Origin: Cricetomys ansorgei
Lineage: Eukaryota > Chordata > Mammalia > Rodentia > Nesomyidae
Reading direction: 5' to 3'
Assembly (NCBI GenBank): GCA_026225945.1
Contig: JAMJFZ010000242.1
Coordinates: forward strand, 5,797,501 to 5,861,500
Length of the DNA: 64,000 nucleotides
Shown here: positions 23,395 to 35,241 of the stretch, one piece after another
Position numbering within the stretch: the first letter of the stretch is position 1
How the letters are laid out: each line of letters starts with the position of its first letter
Notes under the pieces: model-generated
Seen by the model: the letters and a program-made list of their open reading frames with translations, nothing else
The model's database searches: none
Told to the model about the DNA's origin: nothing
Position numbers and translations under genes: made by a program

Positions 23395-23705
23395 GTGCGG
23401 TGATATTTCTTGAATTATTCTTCCTACACAGGATTTTTATTATTATTATTATTCTAGGTTTTTTTGTTCATCCATATGAATTTTAGCATTGGTCCTCCTG
23501 GTTCTATGAAGAACGGAGTTGGAATTTTGATGGACATTTTATTCAATGTGTAGATTGACTTTGAAAGAACAGTCATTTTCACAATGTTAATTCTTTTAAT
23601 CCATGAACACGAGGGTCTTTCCATCTTTTAGCATCTTCTTCAATTTCTTTCCTTAGTGTGTTAAAGTTTTCATTATACATCTTTTACTTTCTTGGTTAAG
23701 TTTAC
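23395..23705 (-). mobile_element. L1 LINE ORF2 fragment, reverse
   Basis: 'ccatatgaattttagcattgg', 'agttggaattttgatggacattttattcaatgtgtagatt' and 'aatgttaattcttttaatccatgaaca' are the reverse of the C-terminal half of L1 ORF2. It is old and full of small changes, with no intact frame. Confidence 0.7.
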
Positions 23706-23710
23706 CTATG

Positions 23711-23781
23711 CCTTCCTTCTTCCCTCCCTCCCTCCCTCCTTCTCTCCCTTCTTCCCTCCCCTTCCTTCTTTCTTTCTTCCC
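23711..23781. repeat. Pyrimidine (TTCC/TCCC)n tract
   Basis: Pyrimidine-only apart from scattered bases. It abuts the L1 fragment. Confidence 0.9.
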
Positions 23782-24381
23782 TGTGAATGGGTGTGCACAG
23801 ATAGCTTTGGCAAGGGATGCATGTGATGTTCTGGGATGGCACACCATTTGTCCTTAGTGTTTCCCCAGCTGGCAGCCAGTGCTATAGAAGCTTTGTTGAC
23901 AGGTAGTAATCTAAGCTGGCATCCGGTGTATTTTATTTTTCCGGTCTCAACATAGCTTTAGCTTCCTATTGGTTGAACATTTTGATATTTCTAATCAGTG
24001 TATCACATTTCATTTTGCTGACTTTTCGTCTTGGCAGAATCATGACTCTGAAGTTGACTGCTGCATTATTTGTCTGTCTGCTCATTAATGCAGCCAATAG
24101 GCATTTAGCCCCAGTGATCCATGGATAATATTAGCCTCTTGTGTGGTGTATATGTCAGGGAAACTGACACTTCAAACTGTTTCCTAGGATGCATGATGAG
24201 ATGCACAAGCTCTGCGGGCACATTTGGAATGGATGGTATGTGCTGGACTTCCTGGCGTTTTCCTGATATCTGGTCCTTGACTAAATCCTAAGAAGAAGAA
24301 AGTACTCTGAGCAGATTTCCAGTGGGCTATATTCATGAAAAATAACCTTTACTTTTCAACATACTGTTATTTAACTAGTTT
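23782..24381. other. Unassigned, no gene seen
   Basis: No clear repeat or gene. Confidence 0.45.
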
Positions 24382-24497
24382 CTTCTGTCCTAGAAGGTAA
24401 ACTCCATAGAATCAATCACCATGGCTCTTTCAATTCAACGTGTTTGGAACAGTTTCTTGTGAGATTTTTGTGTTTGTTGAATGACTGAGTGGATGCC
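24382..24497 (+). mobile_element. L2 LINE 3'-end remnant
   Basis: 'ctgtcctagaaggtaaactccata', 'caccatggctctttcaattc' and 'tgtttgttgaatgactgagtgg' match the L2 3' end in order. Confidence 0.55.
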
Positions 24498-25450
24498 TCA
24501 GAAAATTTCTTAGCATGAATTCTGTGGTATTTTATTGGGCTAGGTTGTAGATATATAGGGTGGCTCAAAATAGTAGTTCCTTGTTCTGATGCAGCTTTGG
24601 GCATTGACAGTGGTGAATGAAAAATACAGATTGGGATTATAGATTGGGATTGACTGCCATGAAGGGTTTGTGATTAACAATGAAAGATTGACTGGAGGGA
24701 ATGGGCAAAGCCAATCAGAGAATGAAGTAATCAGAATAGACGAGATGCATACAGAAGCTGGAGGTAGACATTCTAGATAGTACCAGGGATGTGTGGGAGA
24801 ATAGCAGACTGGCATGGCTAAAGTACAATGGGTAAGGCGAGATAACGGGAGATTGTAGCAGTCAGATTCTCCAGTGCTAATATAGAATATACTGTTAGTA
24901 TGAGACGTTGGTTTTTACTACAAGATCTGCATTTGACAAGCTAAAGATCAACTGCATGGTGGTTCTGTAAATTCCATTTTTAAAGCAGGACAAGAGTGAT
25001 GCCCCAGTTAAAAAAGCCAAGCAAGGGTGACATTCCTCTCATAAATTTTTAACTAAATGGGAAAGCCTTACCCACATTAGGGAGGGAGATCTACCCATTC
25101 TGGTGCATATGCTGATCTCTTCCTCAGATATCCTTATACATACCCAGAATAAATGTCTGGGTACCAGTGACCCAGTCAAGATGATGTAAAACTAATTATC
25201 ACAGACAGATTTTGTGTGGCAAACACTGGCTTGTGTGTATATATAATATCAGTATTTTATATATACTGATATTTAGAATATTTATATATGGCTAGAGATT
25301 CTGACATTTGGTAAACAGAGTTTGTGAATTGTGCATTTGATATATAAATTGAAAGGTCAAAGGAGAGATCTGAGCTGGAGACATACATGTAGGATTGTGG
25401 CAGACATAGATAGTTTGTTTACTACCATTGAATATCTTTTTTAAAAATGT
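24498..25450. other. Unassigned, with a small hairpin
   Basis: No gene seen. At 25245-25273 there is a perfect inverted repeat, aatatcagta / tactgatatt with a 9-nt loop, in AT-rich DNA. Confidence 0.5.
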
Positions 25451-25594
25451 TTTTTTGAGACAGAGTTTCTCTGTTGTAAGTGGCTGTTCTGGAACTCACT
25501 CTGTAGACCAGACTGGTCTCGAACTCACAGAGATCTGCTTGCCTTTACCTCCTGAGTGCTGAGATTAAAGATATGTGCCTCCACTGCCTAGCTG
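25451..25594 (-). mobile_element. B1 SINE, nearly full length
   Basis: 'gagacagagtttctctgttg', 'tctggaactcactctgtagacc', 'gactggtctcgaactcacagagatctgc' and 'cctgagtgctgagattaaagata' match B1 in reverse. One of the best preserved SINEs here. Confidence 0.92.
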
Positions 25595-25974
25595 GTATCT
25601 TTTTTTCTCTTGGTACCCATGAAGACAATTCTGATTGTTTTGCTAATGTTTATTCCTGACTAATGTATGGATTGCTGTATGGTACTTACATGAGGGCTCT
25701 TTCTGTGAGGGACATTATCACTGACCTTTAGCTATTCATTTCTCTTCTTGATTGATGCATTGATGCCACTAACTGCTGCTCACAAGGTAAAAACAATGTC
25801 ACAGAAGGATAAAATGGAAGAAACATGGACTATATCTTACTGCGTCATCTCTGGGCTGTGTCTACCTCTAGACGTTTTGTTTCCCAAGAAAGTTGGATGC
25901 CTAATGTGTTTAGGCCACTGTTAGACTTGCATGACTTGTGGCTGATTAACTACAAACACTCAACTATCAGTCAG

Positions 25975-26300
25975 GGTGTCTCCAGCTGCAAGTAAAGGAA
26001 AACCCGTTTTAGGCAGTGAGTTTTAAAACATCTTGCCTAACGAGAAATACAGAGGAAGCAAGGCTTCCAAGATCACTTGTTCCCAGGGTTGAGCAAGGAC
26101 ACCAGGAGCCTGTGTGTCTTCCCTGTTTTTACTCTGCTGTCTTGGCTTCCTTCTTTTGATTTCCTTCCTGGTTGTGTTCAGTGGAAGAGAAAGCACTTTT
26201 CTACTGATCATTAAGCATAACTGCTCTTCTTCATTCCGATGGAGACGATGAGGGACTGGTCTCATCCTTAAATGAATTACTGACTTAGGGACAATTGGCT
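25975..26300. mobile_element. Possible ancient mammalian repeat
   Basis: 'agggtgtctccagctgcaagtaaaggaaaaccc', 'cacttgttcccagggttgagcaaggacaccaggagcctgtg' and the 'ctgctgtcttggcttcc' section recall an old mammalian dispersed repeat. I cannot name it. Weak call. Confidence 0.35.
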
Positions 26301-27724
26301 GATTGGTTTGATCCTGGGGTTTGAACTAATGACCACAAAGAAGAGAAAGCCCTCATTAAGTATGGTAACAACAAAATGAGAGTCAATATTCAAACTCTAA
26401 TGGTTTTAAATCTTGAGGAAAGTTTGTGATAGATGTTAGATAAAATCTATACTTTTATTCAGCATCCAAACTTAGCACTGCCTCAGATCCATGTAAAACA
26501 TTACTGGGCCACACTGACAGGCGCTGCCTTTTCTTCCCTCAATTGGAACACCCCAAGCTGTCCATTGTCAGGATTCTGGTCTGTGACTGGGTTGCTGCTT
26601 CTGTCATCTAGTTGCACAGTTTCCTGTGAGTTTATCTACTTTCATTTACCCACCGTAGTGGAGAAAGGACAGTGTAAGCTCAGGGAAGAGCTGTTTGGGA
26701 ATAGGAATGTGGCACATATGACTTACTAGTATGTAGCAGAAATCATACCCTGTTGGCCAGAAATAGGGGTTCCTGGTCTGGCAGTACTGGGATTCTGTGC
26801 TTTTAGCAGCACCTAGTTTTGTTCTCTGGAATAAACTCATTTATTCTTTCAATTCCCTTTATCACCCCATATCCTGACACCTACGGAGGTGCCTCAGCTG
26901 CCATGCTCTCGTGGATTTCGTGCAAGATGGACCTAAGTTAGGATGCCCATTCTGAAAGGCCATCTTGAGCAACTTCCTTTTTGTATCGTGTGGATGGGAC
27001 TAAGTCAGAGTTCTTCAGGACCATGTTTGGGATTTCTTTAATTTATGATGTCCTTTAAATTTAGGAGACATGTATTTGTAATTTTCCATTACGTAATAAC
27101 CATGCTAGGAGACATTACTGTGGCCATGACCTTTGAGTTTGGAACTTTGGTCTCCTTGGCAACAAGTTTCTCTTTCCTAAAAATCTTAGTTTAATGACTT
27201 CTCTTTTATATTTGGCAAGTCCCCAGAGGAGATGTGAAGCAATAGCCAACAGCTTTGAATTTCTTTTAGGACATAAAATGTTTATTATGGGAGTTGTCTC
27301 ATTCTGTGTTTATCTTACGTCTTGATGCATCCTTCCAAGATATCCACCTCCCCTGCAGTGTCAGTATTGAAACTTGAACATGTAGATAGTTAGAAATTTA
27401 GCATATACAATTCCATAATTTTGGATTACAGAAGTTAATTTCCTTTGCTTTATGCTCCTAACAGGTCACATTCTGCCATTTGTTTTTTAGTTGTAGTATT
27501 TCATTCATGGCTTTAATTAAACATGTTTCTTACCAAGCTCCTGATTGTTACAGCTTTGGCATGAAGATTGGTTTAACAACACAAAAGAGGTCAAAGTTCG
27601 ACAACTTCCATTGGGTATAAGAGTGCCAATTTATGGTAAAGAAAATAGTAAGCTTATCATTTCTTTACCATTTATCTTTGTTTTCTATACTATTTTGTTG
27701 CCTTGTATAAAAATCTGTATTAGC
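26301..27724. other. Unassigned, no gene seen
   Basis: About 1.4 kb without clear repeat or gene. Confidence 0.5.
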
Positions 27725-27902
27725 ATGGGGCTGGGGAGATGGTTCAGTGGTTAGGAGCACTGACTGCTCTTCTAAAGGTCCTGAGTTCAGTTTCCAGCAT
27801 CCATATGGTGGCTCTCAACCATCTGTAATGGGACCAGATGCCCTCTTCTGGCATTCAGGTGTACACACAGATAGAGTACTCAAAATAAAATTAAAAAAAA
27901 AA
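27725..27902 (+). mobile_element. B2 SINE, nearly full length
   Basis: 'ggggctggggagatggttcagtggttaggagcactgactgctcttct' is the tRNA-like head with an A-box and B-box region. 'tggtggctctcaaccatctgtaatgg' and 'gatgccctcttctgg' follow, then an A-rich tail. Flanks 'atctgtattag' and 'atcctgcattag' may be a worn target duplication. The Pol III promoter is internal. Confidence 0.92.
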
Positions 27903-29014
27903 ATCCTGCATTAGGTAAAATATACTCAGCTGAAAATAAATTTGGCAGTAGGGGTACAGGCCACATTTCAAGAGAGGGTCAGCATGTGCCACGGGCCTGT
28001 GGAATTCAACTCTCATCAGACAAGTCTATCTCATGGCCATCATGACTCAGGGTTCTAGTCCATCCAGGCAGGGAGAATCTCTGGAGATTATGGTCCTATG
28101 GCTGCCAAAGACCATGATACGAAGGCATCAACAGAAGCCAGCTCAGTCAAAGGAAAGCAAGAGCTGGAGAGGAGCTAAGTTGTGATGACATCACTGGGCT
28201 TTCCCTCTAATCCTCAATGGAGGCTACATTGCTTCTGTCCTTTTCAATTGAGAAAAACTGTTTTGTTTTTTTTTTTTTTTTTTCCCCCAAGCTTGTTTGA
28301 ACTAACATTTCTGAGTTCAATTTAGTAATTGGATTATGAGAAATCATTAAAAAGTACCTGAATAATTTTAGGGGAGGATGGGGTAGTTAAGATTACTCAA
28401 TGTGGTCTCCATGTATCTGTGATGAGAACCCATGTAGCTATTGAGCTGGGAAGTCATCTCTGGTGTCCTTTCTCCTGACTCTCCTCAGGAGCTTTCAGTG
28501 TTTGGTGTTTAAAAATGACAGCTCTAGTATAGGACACTACCTATTAATCTTTCTAGAAACGCCTGCTATAACAATTAGTCTTGTATGAAAAGTGATGTAT
28601 TTTCCACACATTTCTCAGCTAGAGAGATTTATCTATGTCAGCAGTTTGCTTCATTTTGGCCACTTAGACTTTTTCTTTTTTTTTTTTTTCACCAAATGCT
28701 TACAACAGTAAGTATATGCTTGCTGTTAGGAGGTGTGTAAAGTAACTGATTATTCTACAAGAGCTTTTAGATTTACAGCCTTGGTAAAGATAATTGAAGC
28801 TTCAACTGTCTTTTACTTAGCTTGTTGTTAACATCATGTACAATCACAGTACAGCCAAAACTAAGAGATTAACTTCAGTGAAATTCTTTTAAACAATGGG
28901 ATTTATTCAGATTTCACATTTGTCATCTCAGTCTTCATTAATGATAGGAATGATCTTTTGTAAATTTGTCTATTTGCCAGCCAAGATTAAATAAATAATC
29001 TTTGATAACAGCCA
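27903..29014. other. Unassigned, no gene seen
   Basis: No clear repeat. T-runs at about 28266-28283 and 28676-28689. Confidence 0.5.
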
Positions 29015-29600
29015 TTTTAACAGGTGCAGTAGTGATGGTTTTTTATAGTTTTGATTTGGATTTTCCTAAAGAGCAGAAATCATATCAGTTTCTTAATTTT
29101 TCTTTGCTTGGGTCTCTTACTATGGAATTGTTTGAGTCCTTTAAATGCTTTGGATATCTGACACCTAATTCAGTGTGTGGATTTCTCTTCACTCTGCCCT
29201 TTTCTGTGTAAGTTTTTAGTTTGATGCATCATTTTTGGTTTAGTTGCCTGTTCTTTGGGAATCCTATCCAAGAAGCCATTGTTCAGGGCCATGTACTAAC
29301 ATGTACTCCTTTCTTCTAGTGACATTATAGTTTCAGGTCTATCTTTACATATTTTATCCATTGTGAGCTGTCTTTTGGTGAACATGATTTGAAATAAAGA
29401 CACAGTTTCATTCCTCTGGATATGGATTCAAATTTTTACAACATGCCTTGTTGGTGAGACTGTACCTTTCCCCATTGTGTGCTCTTGGCACCTTTGTTGA
29501 AAATCTGTTGCCAGCAAATAATTGGGTTTAGTTCTGTGCTATTCCATGGGTTTATGTATCCATTTCTGAAGCTAGTATTATGCTGATTTGTTGTAATATC
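29015..29600 (-). mobile_element. L1 LINE ORF2 3' region, reverse
   Basis: 'tgtttgagtcctttaaatgctttggatatc', 'ttttagtttgatgcatcatttttggtttagttgcctg', 'gaatcctatccaagaagccattgttcag' and 'tttccccattgtgtgctcttggcacctttgttgaaaatctgttg' are the reverse complement of L1 ORF2. It looks like an old mammalian L1 with no intact frame. Confidence 0.85.
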
Positions 29601-30030
29601 TAATGATGCAATGACTTCATTATCAACTTAACTGGATTTGGAATCACCCAGGAGATACACTTTGAAGTATGTCTGCGAGGGAACTTCAAGAAGGGTTTAC
29701 ATTTATGTGTGTAAGTGAGGTGATTTGAACAGGAATGGTTTCCATAGACTCATTAGGGAGTGGCAAGGCTTGAGAGGGATTAGGAGGAACATGGCAACGT
29801 GGGTGGGCTTTGAGGCTTCAAGAGCTTAAACCAGGTTCGGTGGCTCTCTTTCTTCCTGCTGTCTTCAGATTTGGGTGTAGAACTCTCAGCTACTTCTCCG
29901 GCACCGTGTCTGCCTGCATGCCGCCATACTTCCTGCCATGATGAAAATTAAATGCTTTCTCTTATAAGTGCTGGCTTGGCCATGGCATCCCTTCACAGCA
30001 ACAGAACACTGACGAAGACAGCAACATAAT
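29601..30030 (+). mobile_element. Rodent LTR-like repeat (MaLR/ORR1-like)
   Basis: 'gtgggctttgaggcttcaag', 'gtgtagaactctcagctacttctccggcaccgtgtctgcctgcatgccgcca', 'ttcctgccatgatgaaaattaaatg' and 'cacagcaacagaacactgacgaagaca' follow the ORR1-type LTR ending. The left part ('atcaacttaactggatttggaatcaccca') may belong to another, older repeat. Confidence 0.65.
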
Positions 30031-31081
30031 CCCGTGGATCGGGGTCCTTGTCTGCAAATTGTGATGACGTGTATTGACTCAAAAGTCCTATGATTCCACA
30101 TACGATTTTGTCAAGCAGTGGCGCTAACTTCAGTGTGGTGAACTGAGGTCTTCTTGCTCCTGCAACACTTCCTGTCTTACTCTCTTGTATTCTGCCTCCA
30201 TCCCCAGAGCTCCTCAGCAAAACCTTTAAATACAAAACACAAGAGCAAACCGGTAGACAAAGCTTTGATAAACTGTTATTTTTAAAAATTTTAGGACACA
30301 AAGCAGGCTCCAAAATGGCAGTGCTGCTGCGATACCCTAAAATGGTGTCCTGGGCCCAGTCCTGGCCAGATTCTTACCGGATAAACAGAAGGGTTCTTAC
30401 TGGGTAAACAAAAACCTAAACTCAGCATTCCTCTGAAAACTCATGATGCTGGCTTCTTTTTGTCAGGAAGGCCATTTCTTCCCTGTTCTACTCCTGACAG
30501 TCAACTACCATGGGCAAAGCGCACCTAGTTCCAGATTAACCTGAGCAGCGGGAGTCAGCTCAGAGACCCCACCCTGCCGACTGTCATAGAAAATCCACTT
30601 ACTTCCTGCTGAGCCGCTGACTCTCCATTCCTGTGAGACAGCCAGAGAGTTTGTTCCCCAATAAACTGTTTCTCCCACACCCCGATGGAATGGCCTACTT
30701 CAGCAATTTTGCTATATTAGCTTACAAAAATAATGTTTGTTTACTAGGTCAAAGGTTACATGCAAAGTATTTTTTTTTTTCTTTTTTTTGTAAAAACCTA
30801 ATAGTACCCGAAACGTCACAATAGGTACAAGGATATTTTGCTCTTTTTTAAATCCCCGAGTTCCCTGAATATCTCCTGCCCTCGTTCTCCTCTTCATAGA
30901 AGAAAGTTTAAAATACTTTTATTTCTTTCTGACCTTGCCTCCACATTTCTAAAAACAGATACGCATATAATTCCATATCCTGATTCATTTTTTAAGGTGA
31001 CTTTTTTCGATGACAGCTAAGGACTTTGGCTTAATTTTCTTTTCTCTTGTCCATCCACTATAATTGTATCTGATTTTTAAA
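30031..31081. other. Unassigned, no gene seen
   Basis: No clear repeat. 30540-30680 reads like the end of an LTR or transcript ('cccaataaactgtttctcccac'), but the rest is not recognised. Confidence 0.45.
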
Positions 31082-31252
31082 AACTGGGACTAGTGAGATG
31101 ATAAAGATGTTTGCCACCAAGCCTGGTGACCTGAGTTCAATTCCTGGAACCCACAGGAGAGAAGGCGAGAACTGACTCCTGAGTGTCCTTTTCACCTCTA
31201 CTTGGGTGCATGTTCCCTGCCCCACCACCCAAGATAAATGTAAAAAAAAAAA
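31082..31252 (+). mobile_element. B3/B2-type SINE
   Basis: 'gatgtttgccaccaagcctggtgacctgagttcaattcctggaacccaca' and 'agaactgactcctg' are typical. 'gataaatgta' and the A-run form the tail. Confidence 0.82.
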
Positions 31253-31283
31253 GGGATCAATAGTAATTATTTTCAATAGTATG

Positions 31284-31693
31284 TGTCTATTTAAGGTTAC
31301 TATTGCTGTGATGAAATACCATAACCAGAAGTAACTCAGGAAGGAAAGGGTTTATTTTACTCACAGGTCCACATCACTGTTCATCATCAAGTGCAATCAG
31401 GGCAGGAACCCTAGCAGGGCATGAACCTGGAGGCAGGGACTGAAGCAGAAGTCATGGATGGGTGCTGCTTACTAGCTTGCTCCTTGTGGCTTGCTCAGCC
31501 TGCTTTCTTACAGAATCCAGGACCACCACCCCAGGGATGGCCCTACCTATGATGGGCTGGGCCCTCTCCCATTAATCATTAATTCAGAAAATGTCCTACA
31601 ATAGGATTTTCTGGAGGCATTTTCTCAATTGAGGCTCTCTCTTTTAAGGTAAACTCTAGTTTGTATCAAGTTGACATAAAATTAGCCATCACA
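31284..31693 (-). mobile_element. Complete rodent LTR-like repeat
   Basis: A 410-bp unit with TG..CA ends, flanked by gtatg (31279-31283) and gtata (31694-31698), a 4-of-5 match to a 5-bp target duplication. Inner blocks 'ctattgctgtgatgaaataccataaccag', 'ggaaagggtttattttactcacag', 'gcatgaacctggaggcagg', 'ggcttgctcagcctgctttctta' and 'ttgacataaaattagccatcaca' belong to a very common rodent repeat. Orientation is inferred from LTR-type endings. The subfamily name is uncertain. Confidence 0.78.
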
Positions 31694-31969
31694 GTATACA
31701 AAATACTGCTGAATAATTTCATTTTATCATTTCAAATTTTTTGTATTCTGGAATTAGTATTGCCCTATTTTTTTATTAGTCTGGTTTTGTGTTTTGAAAT
31801 ATTTGATAAAACAATCAAATGTTGTACCTGCTAAGAACTGGGGGAAGAGATCCTTTGACATGAAATTTTTCTAAAAGGTAAGACTGTTATATATCAGTAT
31901 TATATTTTTTCTTGGAAATATCTTTACTGTTTCACCTGGCTACCTGGTCCAGTTTTTATTGACTACCTG

Positions 31970-32325
31970 TATCAGGTGCTTTTCTGGTTGCTGTCATGAA
32001 ATACATGGTCAAAGCATCTAGAAGGAGGGAAGGTTTATTTCACCATTTGAGGGTGTAGGATGGGAAAGACATGGTGGCGGGAGTGTAAAGTGGCTGGTCA
32101 CATTGCATCTATAGTCAGGAAGCAGAGACAGAGAGATGCACACTGGTGTTCACTTCCTCCTTTCTCTCAGTCCGAGATCCCATTCCATAGATGCTTCTGC
32201 CCACATTCAGGGCGAGTCTTTATTTCTCAGTTGATCCTTTCTGGATACAGCTTGTGTTTCCTTGGTAATTCTAAATCCATGCCAGCTACCGGTGAAGATG
32301 AATGGGTAAGTTCCTTCTCTTCCTC
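31970..32325 (-). mobile_element. Degenerate MaLR-like LTR
   Basis: 'ttctggttgctgtcatgaaatacatggtcaaagc', 'ggaaggtttatttcaccatttga' and 'gacatggtggcgggagt' resemble the ends of rodent MaLR LTRs in reverse. A 144-codon open frame running through it is therefore not a gene. Confidence 0.5.
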
Positions 32326-32329
32326 TCTC

Positions 32330-32600
32330 TCTTCAATGTATTTGCTGGACACTATTCTTCAACTCAGGTTGCTTCCTCATTTGGGGAGAGCACATTTTCA
32401 ACAATGTTCTGAGAATGTACATACAGGAATACATTGTATGATACCTTGCATGCTTCCATTGATTACTTGGATACAGAATTCTAGGTTAAAGTGATTGTTA
32501 ATCAGAATTTTGGAGATTTAGTTCCATTATCTTCCACTTTTCAGTGTTACTATTGAAATTTATTGTTCTTAATAACAGCTTTCTTTTCTGGAAGCTTCTG
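32330..32600 (-). mobile_element. Possible L1 ORF1-region fragment, reverse
   Basis: 'cttggatacagaattctaggttaaagtgattgtta' and 'tagttccattatcttccac' recall the reverse of the ORF1 C-terminal end of old L1s. Weak similarity. Confidence 0.4.
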
Positions 32601-32868
32601 AGACTATAATATTTATATCTGCAACATGTTGGTTTTCATAATGCTGTGCCTGCTTTGGGTACTTTTTGCATTCTCTGGCAAGCACTGGGTGAGCTTTCAA
32701 ATGGGAGTTTGAGTAGCAGCTTTGGGCAATTTCCTAGTTTGTCTGTGTCATGTATTTAAATAGTTCTCTTCACTACCTCACTTCTTTTGTGAGATTCTCC
32801 TTAGATGCTGGACCCTTTGAATTGATCTTACCTGAATCTTTTTGGTTGTTGTTGTTTCTTCATATTTC

Positions 32869-33063
32869 TTTTTTTTTTTTAAAGATTTATTTTTATGTAT
32901 GAGTGCTCCATCTGTGTGTATACCTGCATGCCAGAAGACAGCATCAGATCCCATTACAGATGGTTGTGTGCCACCATGTGGTTGCTGGAAATTGAACTCA
33001 GGACCTCTGGAAGAGCAATACTGGTGGTTAAATGCTTTCAACTGTTGACCCATCTAGCTCCTA
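32869..33063 (-). mobile_element. B2 SINE with perfect 14-bp target duplication
   Basis: Reverse B2: A-tail as T-run on the left, then 'agatttatttttatgtatgagtgctcc', 'gccagaagacagcatcagatcccattacagatggttgtg', 'gccaccatgtggttgctggaa' and 'ggacctctggaagagcaat'. It is flanked by tttcttcatatttc at 32855-32868 and 33064-33077, the mark of L1-driven insertion. Confidence 0.95.
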
Positions 33064-33124
33064 TTTCTTCATATTTCATTTCTACCTATTAGCCAGGGCC
33101 ATGTAGTTTTGAAGAGCTCTTCCA

Positions 33125-33508
33125 TTTTGGTTAAACTGAGACAATTCCTGGCACTAAAGTAATATATATTATGATACTATGTATTAACATTAATATTATA
33201 TAAAGTAATATTATATAGCACTATATAAGGTTATATATACATAAAGTATATATAACCCTATAAATACGGCAATTATGTATATAAGTATGTATACATAAAG
33301 TATATATAACCCTATATATACGGCAATTATGTATATAAGTATGTATATATAAAGTATATATAACCTTATAAATACTTACATATAGTTTATATACATATAT
33401 ATACTTTGTATATATAAAGTATATGTAACTTTATATATGATTTATATATACAATATATATTATATAAAGTATATATATAGTTATTTTATACACACATATA
33501 TATATACC

Positions 33509-33549
<41 letters not shown>

Positions 33550-33575
33550 TACACACATATGTATACTTTATATAT
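33125..33575. repeat. AT-rich satellite-like tract with 54-bp units
   Basis: TA/TAT-rich throughout. Three tandem units of 54 bp start at 33239, 33293 and 33347. Each has ataaagtatatataacc and 'tataaata' or 'tatata' variants, and the first two share cggcaattatgtatataag. A (CA)n run of about 25 bp lies near 33530-33555. Confidence 0.88.
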
Positions 33576-34054
33576 ATAACAAAAGCAACTTGTTTCTCCA
33601 GATTCCTCCTCTTCCTCCTCTATCTACCTCCAGTAATGCTGACCTGGAGATGTTCTTACTGATCACCTCTCATTTAAGTCACCACTCCCTGGTCACTGGT
33701 CAGTCTCAAAAGCTTTTTAAGCCCCTCCTTCCCCATCCCCTATAGCCATCTTAGCCCAAGGGGCTGGAGGTCTCCTGATCCGCGGAACTGCGAACTGCGG
33801 GTCTTTCTTCTCCAGGCCCCTCCCACTCTGTGGATTAAGATTGTGCTGTGCTGCAGTGAAGCCCTGGTTTCGCTGTCCTTCTTTCTCTTAGCAGGCTTGC
33901 AACAGTCTGGAAGGCTTCTTCCACTCCATCTATAAACATCTTCAAATTTTCATGTTTGCCTCATATTTTACTTTTCAACATTCCACCCTTGCGTACTTAT
34001 AAAAATAACATCCTGCTCTGTATCAATTCTCTGAGACATAATATTTTTCTTTAT
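33576..34054. other. Unassigned, no gene seen
   Basis: No clear repeat. GC is somewhat raised around 33725-33830. Confidence 0.5.
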
Positions 34055-34140
34055 TTTTAAAGATCACATTTTTTTTAACTCACACGCATGTCTGTGTCTG
34101 CATGCACGTGCATGCAGGTGCCCTCAGAGGCCAGAAACCA
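34055..34140 (-). mobile_element. Short SINE tail fragment (B2/B3 type)
   Basis: 'ctcacacgcatgtctgtgtctgcatgcacgtgcatgcaggtgcc' and 'tcagaggccagaaa' look like the 3' portion of a B3-type SINE in reverse. Confidence 0.5.
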
Positions 34141-34439
34141 GCCCTAATGTGTTGTTTTATGTTGGTCTCTTCTCCAGTGTTACCATTTTCAGTCAAGAAT
34201 TGTGTACCGTAACTTTTCAATTGTTTCTCTATTTTCTCCTATGAAATATAATTAAAAAAGAGGAGTCCTAGAATTTGGGAATGTAGGCTTACCAATTTTA
34301 CAATGTTGGAAACATAAATGCCTGATCTTATTTTCAAAACATAAACTTCTCTTACACGTGCATTACTAAAAATCCCTTGGTAAAGATTCTGAATTAAAGT
34401 TTCAGAGATTTGAAAAGAAAAATACTCTTTCTGATATAG

Positions 34440-34664
34440 CAGTTCTCAACCTGTGGGTTGTGACCCCTTTGGGGGTCAAATGACCCTTTCACAGGGATTG
34501 CCCAAGTAAGCCCACTTGCATATCAAATATCTATGTTATGATTCATAACAATAGCAAAATTACAGTTATGAAGTAGCAATGAAAATAGTTTTATGGTTGG
34601 GGTCACCACAACACAAGGAACTGTATTAAGGGGGTCGCAGCATTAGGAAGGTTTAGAACCACTG
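34440..34664 (+). mobile_element. URR1-like hAT transposon, copy 3
   Basis: 'cagttctcaacctgtgggttgtgacccctttgggggtcaaatgaccctttcacaggga', 'gattcataacaatagcaaaattacagttatgaagtagcaatgaaaatag' and 'gcattaggaaggtttagaaccactg'. It has the same orientation as copy 2 and is 225 bp long. The target duplication is not clear. Confidence 0.9.
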
Positions 34665-34988
34665 GCTGACAGGATTCAATCCTGACACAAAAAAGTGAGT
34701 TCTTCCCATAGGCAATGGTGAGGTTAGAAAGATGCTTTGTACTCATAGAGTAAAGAACTTGAAAGAATTTTGATATTTTGGCAGCATGTATGAGAAGATG
34801 AATATCAGGAAACTCGGAAAAAAGTGTAGAGCAAACTTGAAAGAGGATTATGTTAGTCTATACAGAATTGTCTTTGAATGGCTCTGCAAGACAGGAAGTT
34901 AATATTTCCTGGTGGCTATTTGTTTTCTTTGTCTTACTCAACAAGATCCCAAATTGACATACTGTATTAGGCTAGGTGAGACTGTGAG

Positions 34989-35000
34989 TCTTTCTTTCTC

Positions 35001-35092
<92 letters not shown>

Positions 35093-35152
35093 TTTTCTTC
35101 TTCCTTCCTTCCTTCCTTCCTTCCTTCCTTCCTTCCTTCCTTCCTTCCTTCC

Positions 35153-35241
<89 letters not shown>

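Noticed and set aside
32060..32494. 144-codon frame on +
   Set aside because: Overlaps a MaLR-like LTR and a possible L1 fragment; no domain or splice support.
33239..33393. CRISPR-like spaced repeats
   Set aside because: Units are tandem without unique spacers, extremely AT-rich, and in rodent DNA. It is a minisatellite.
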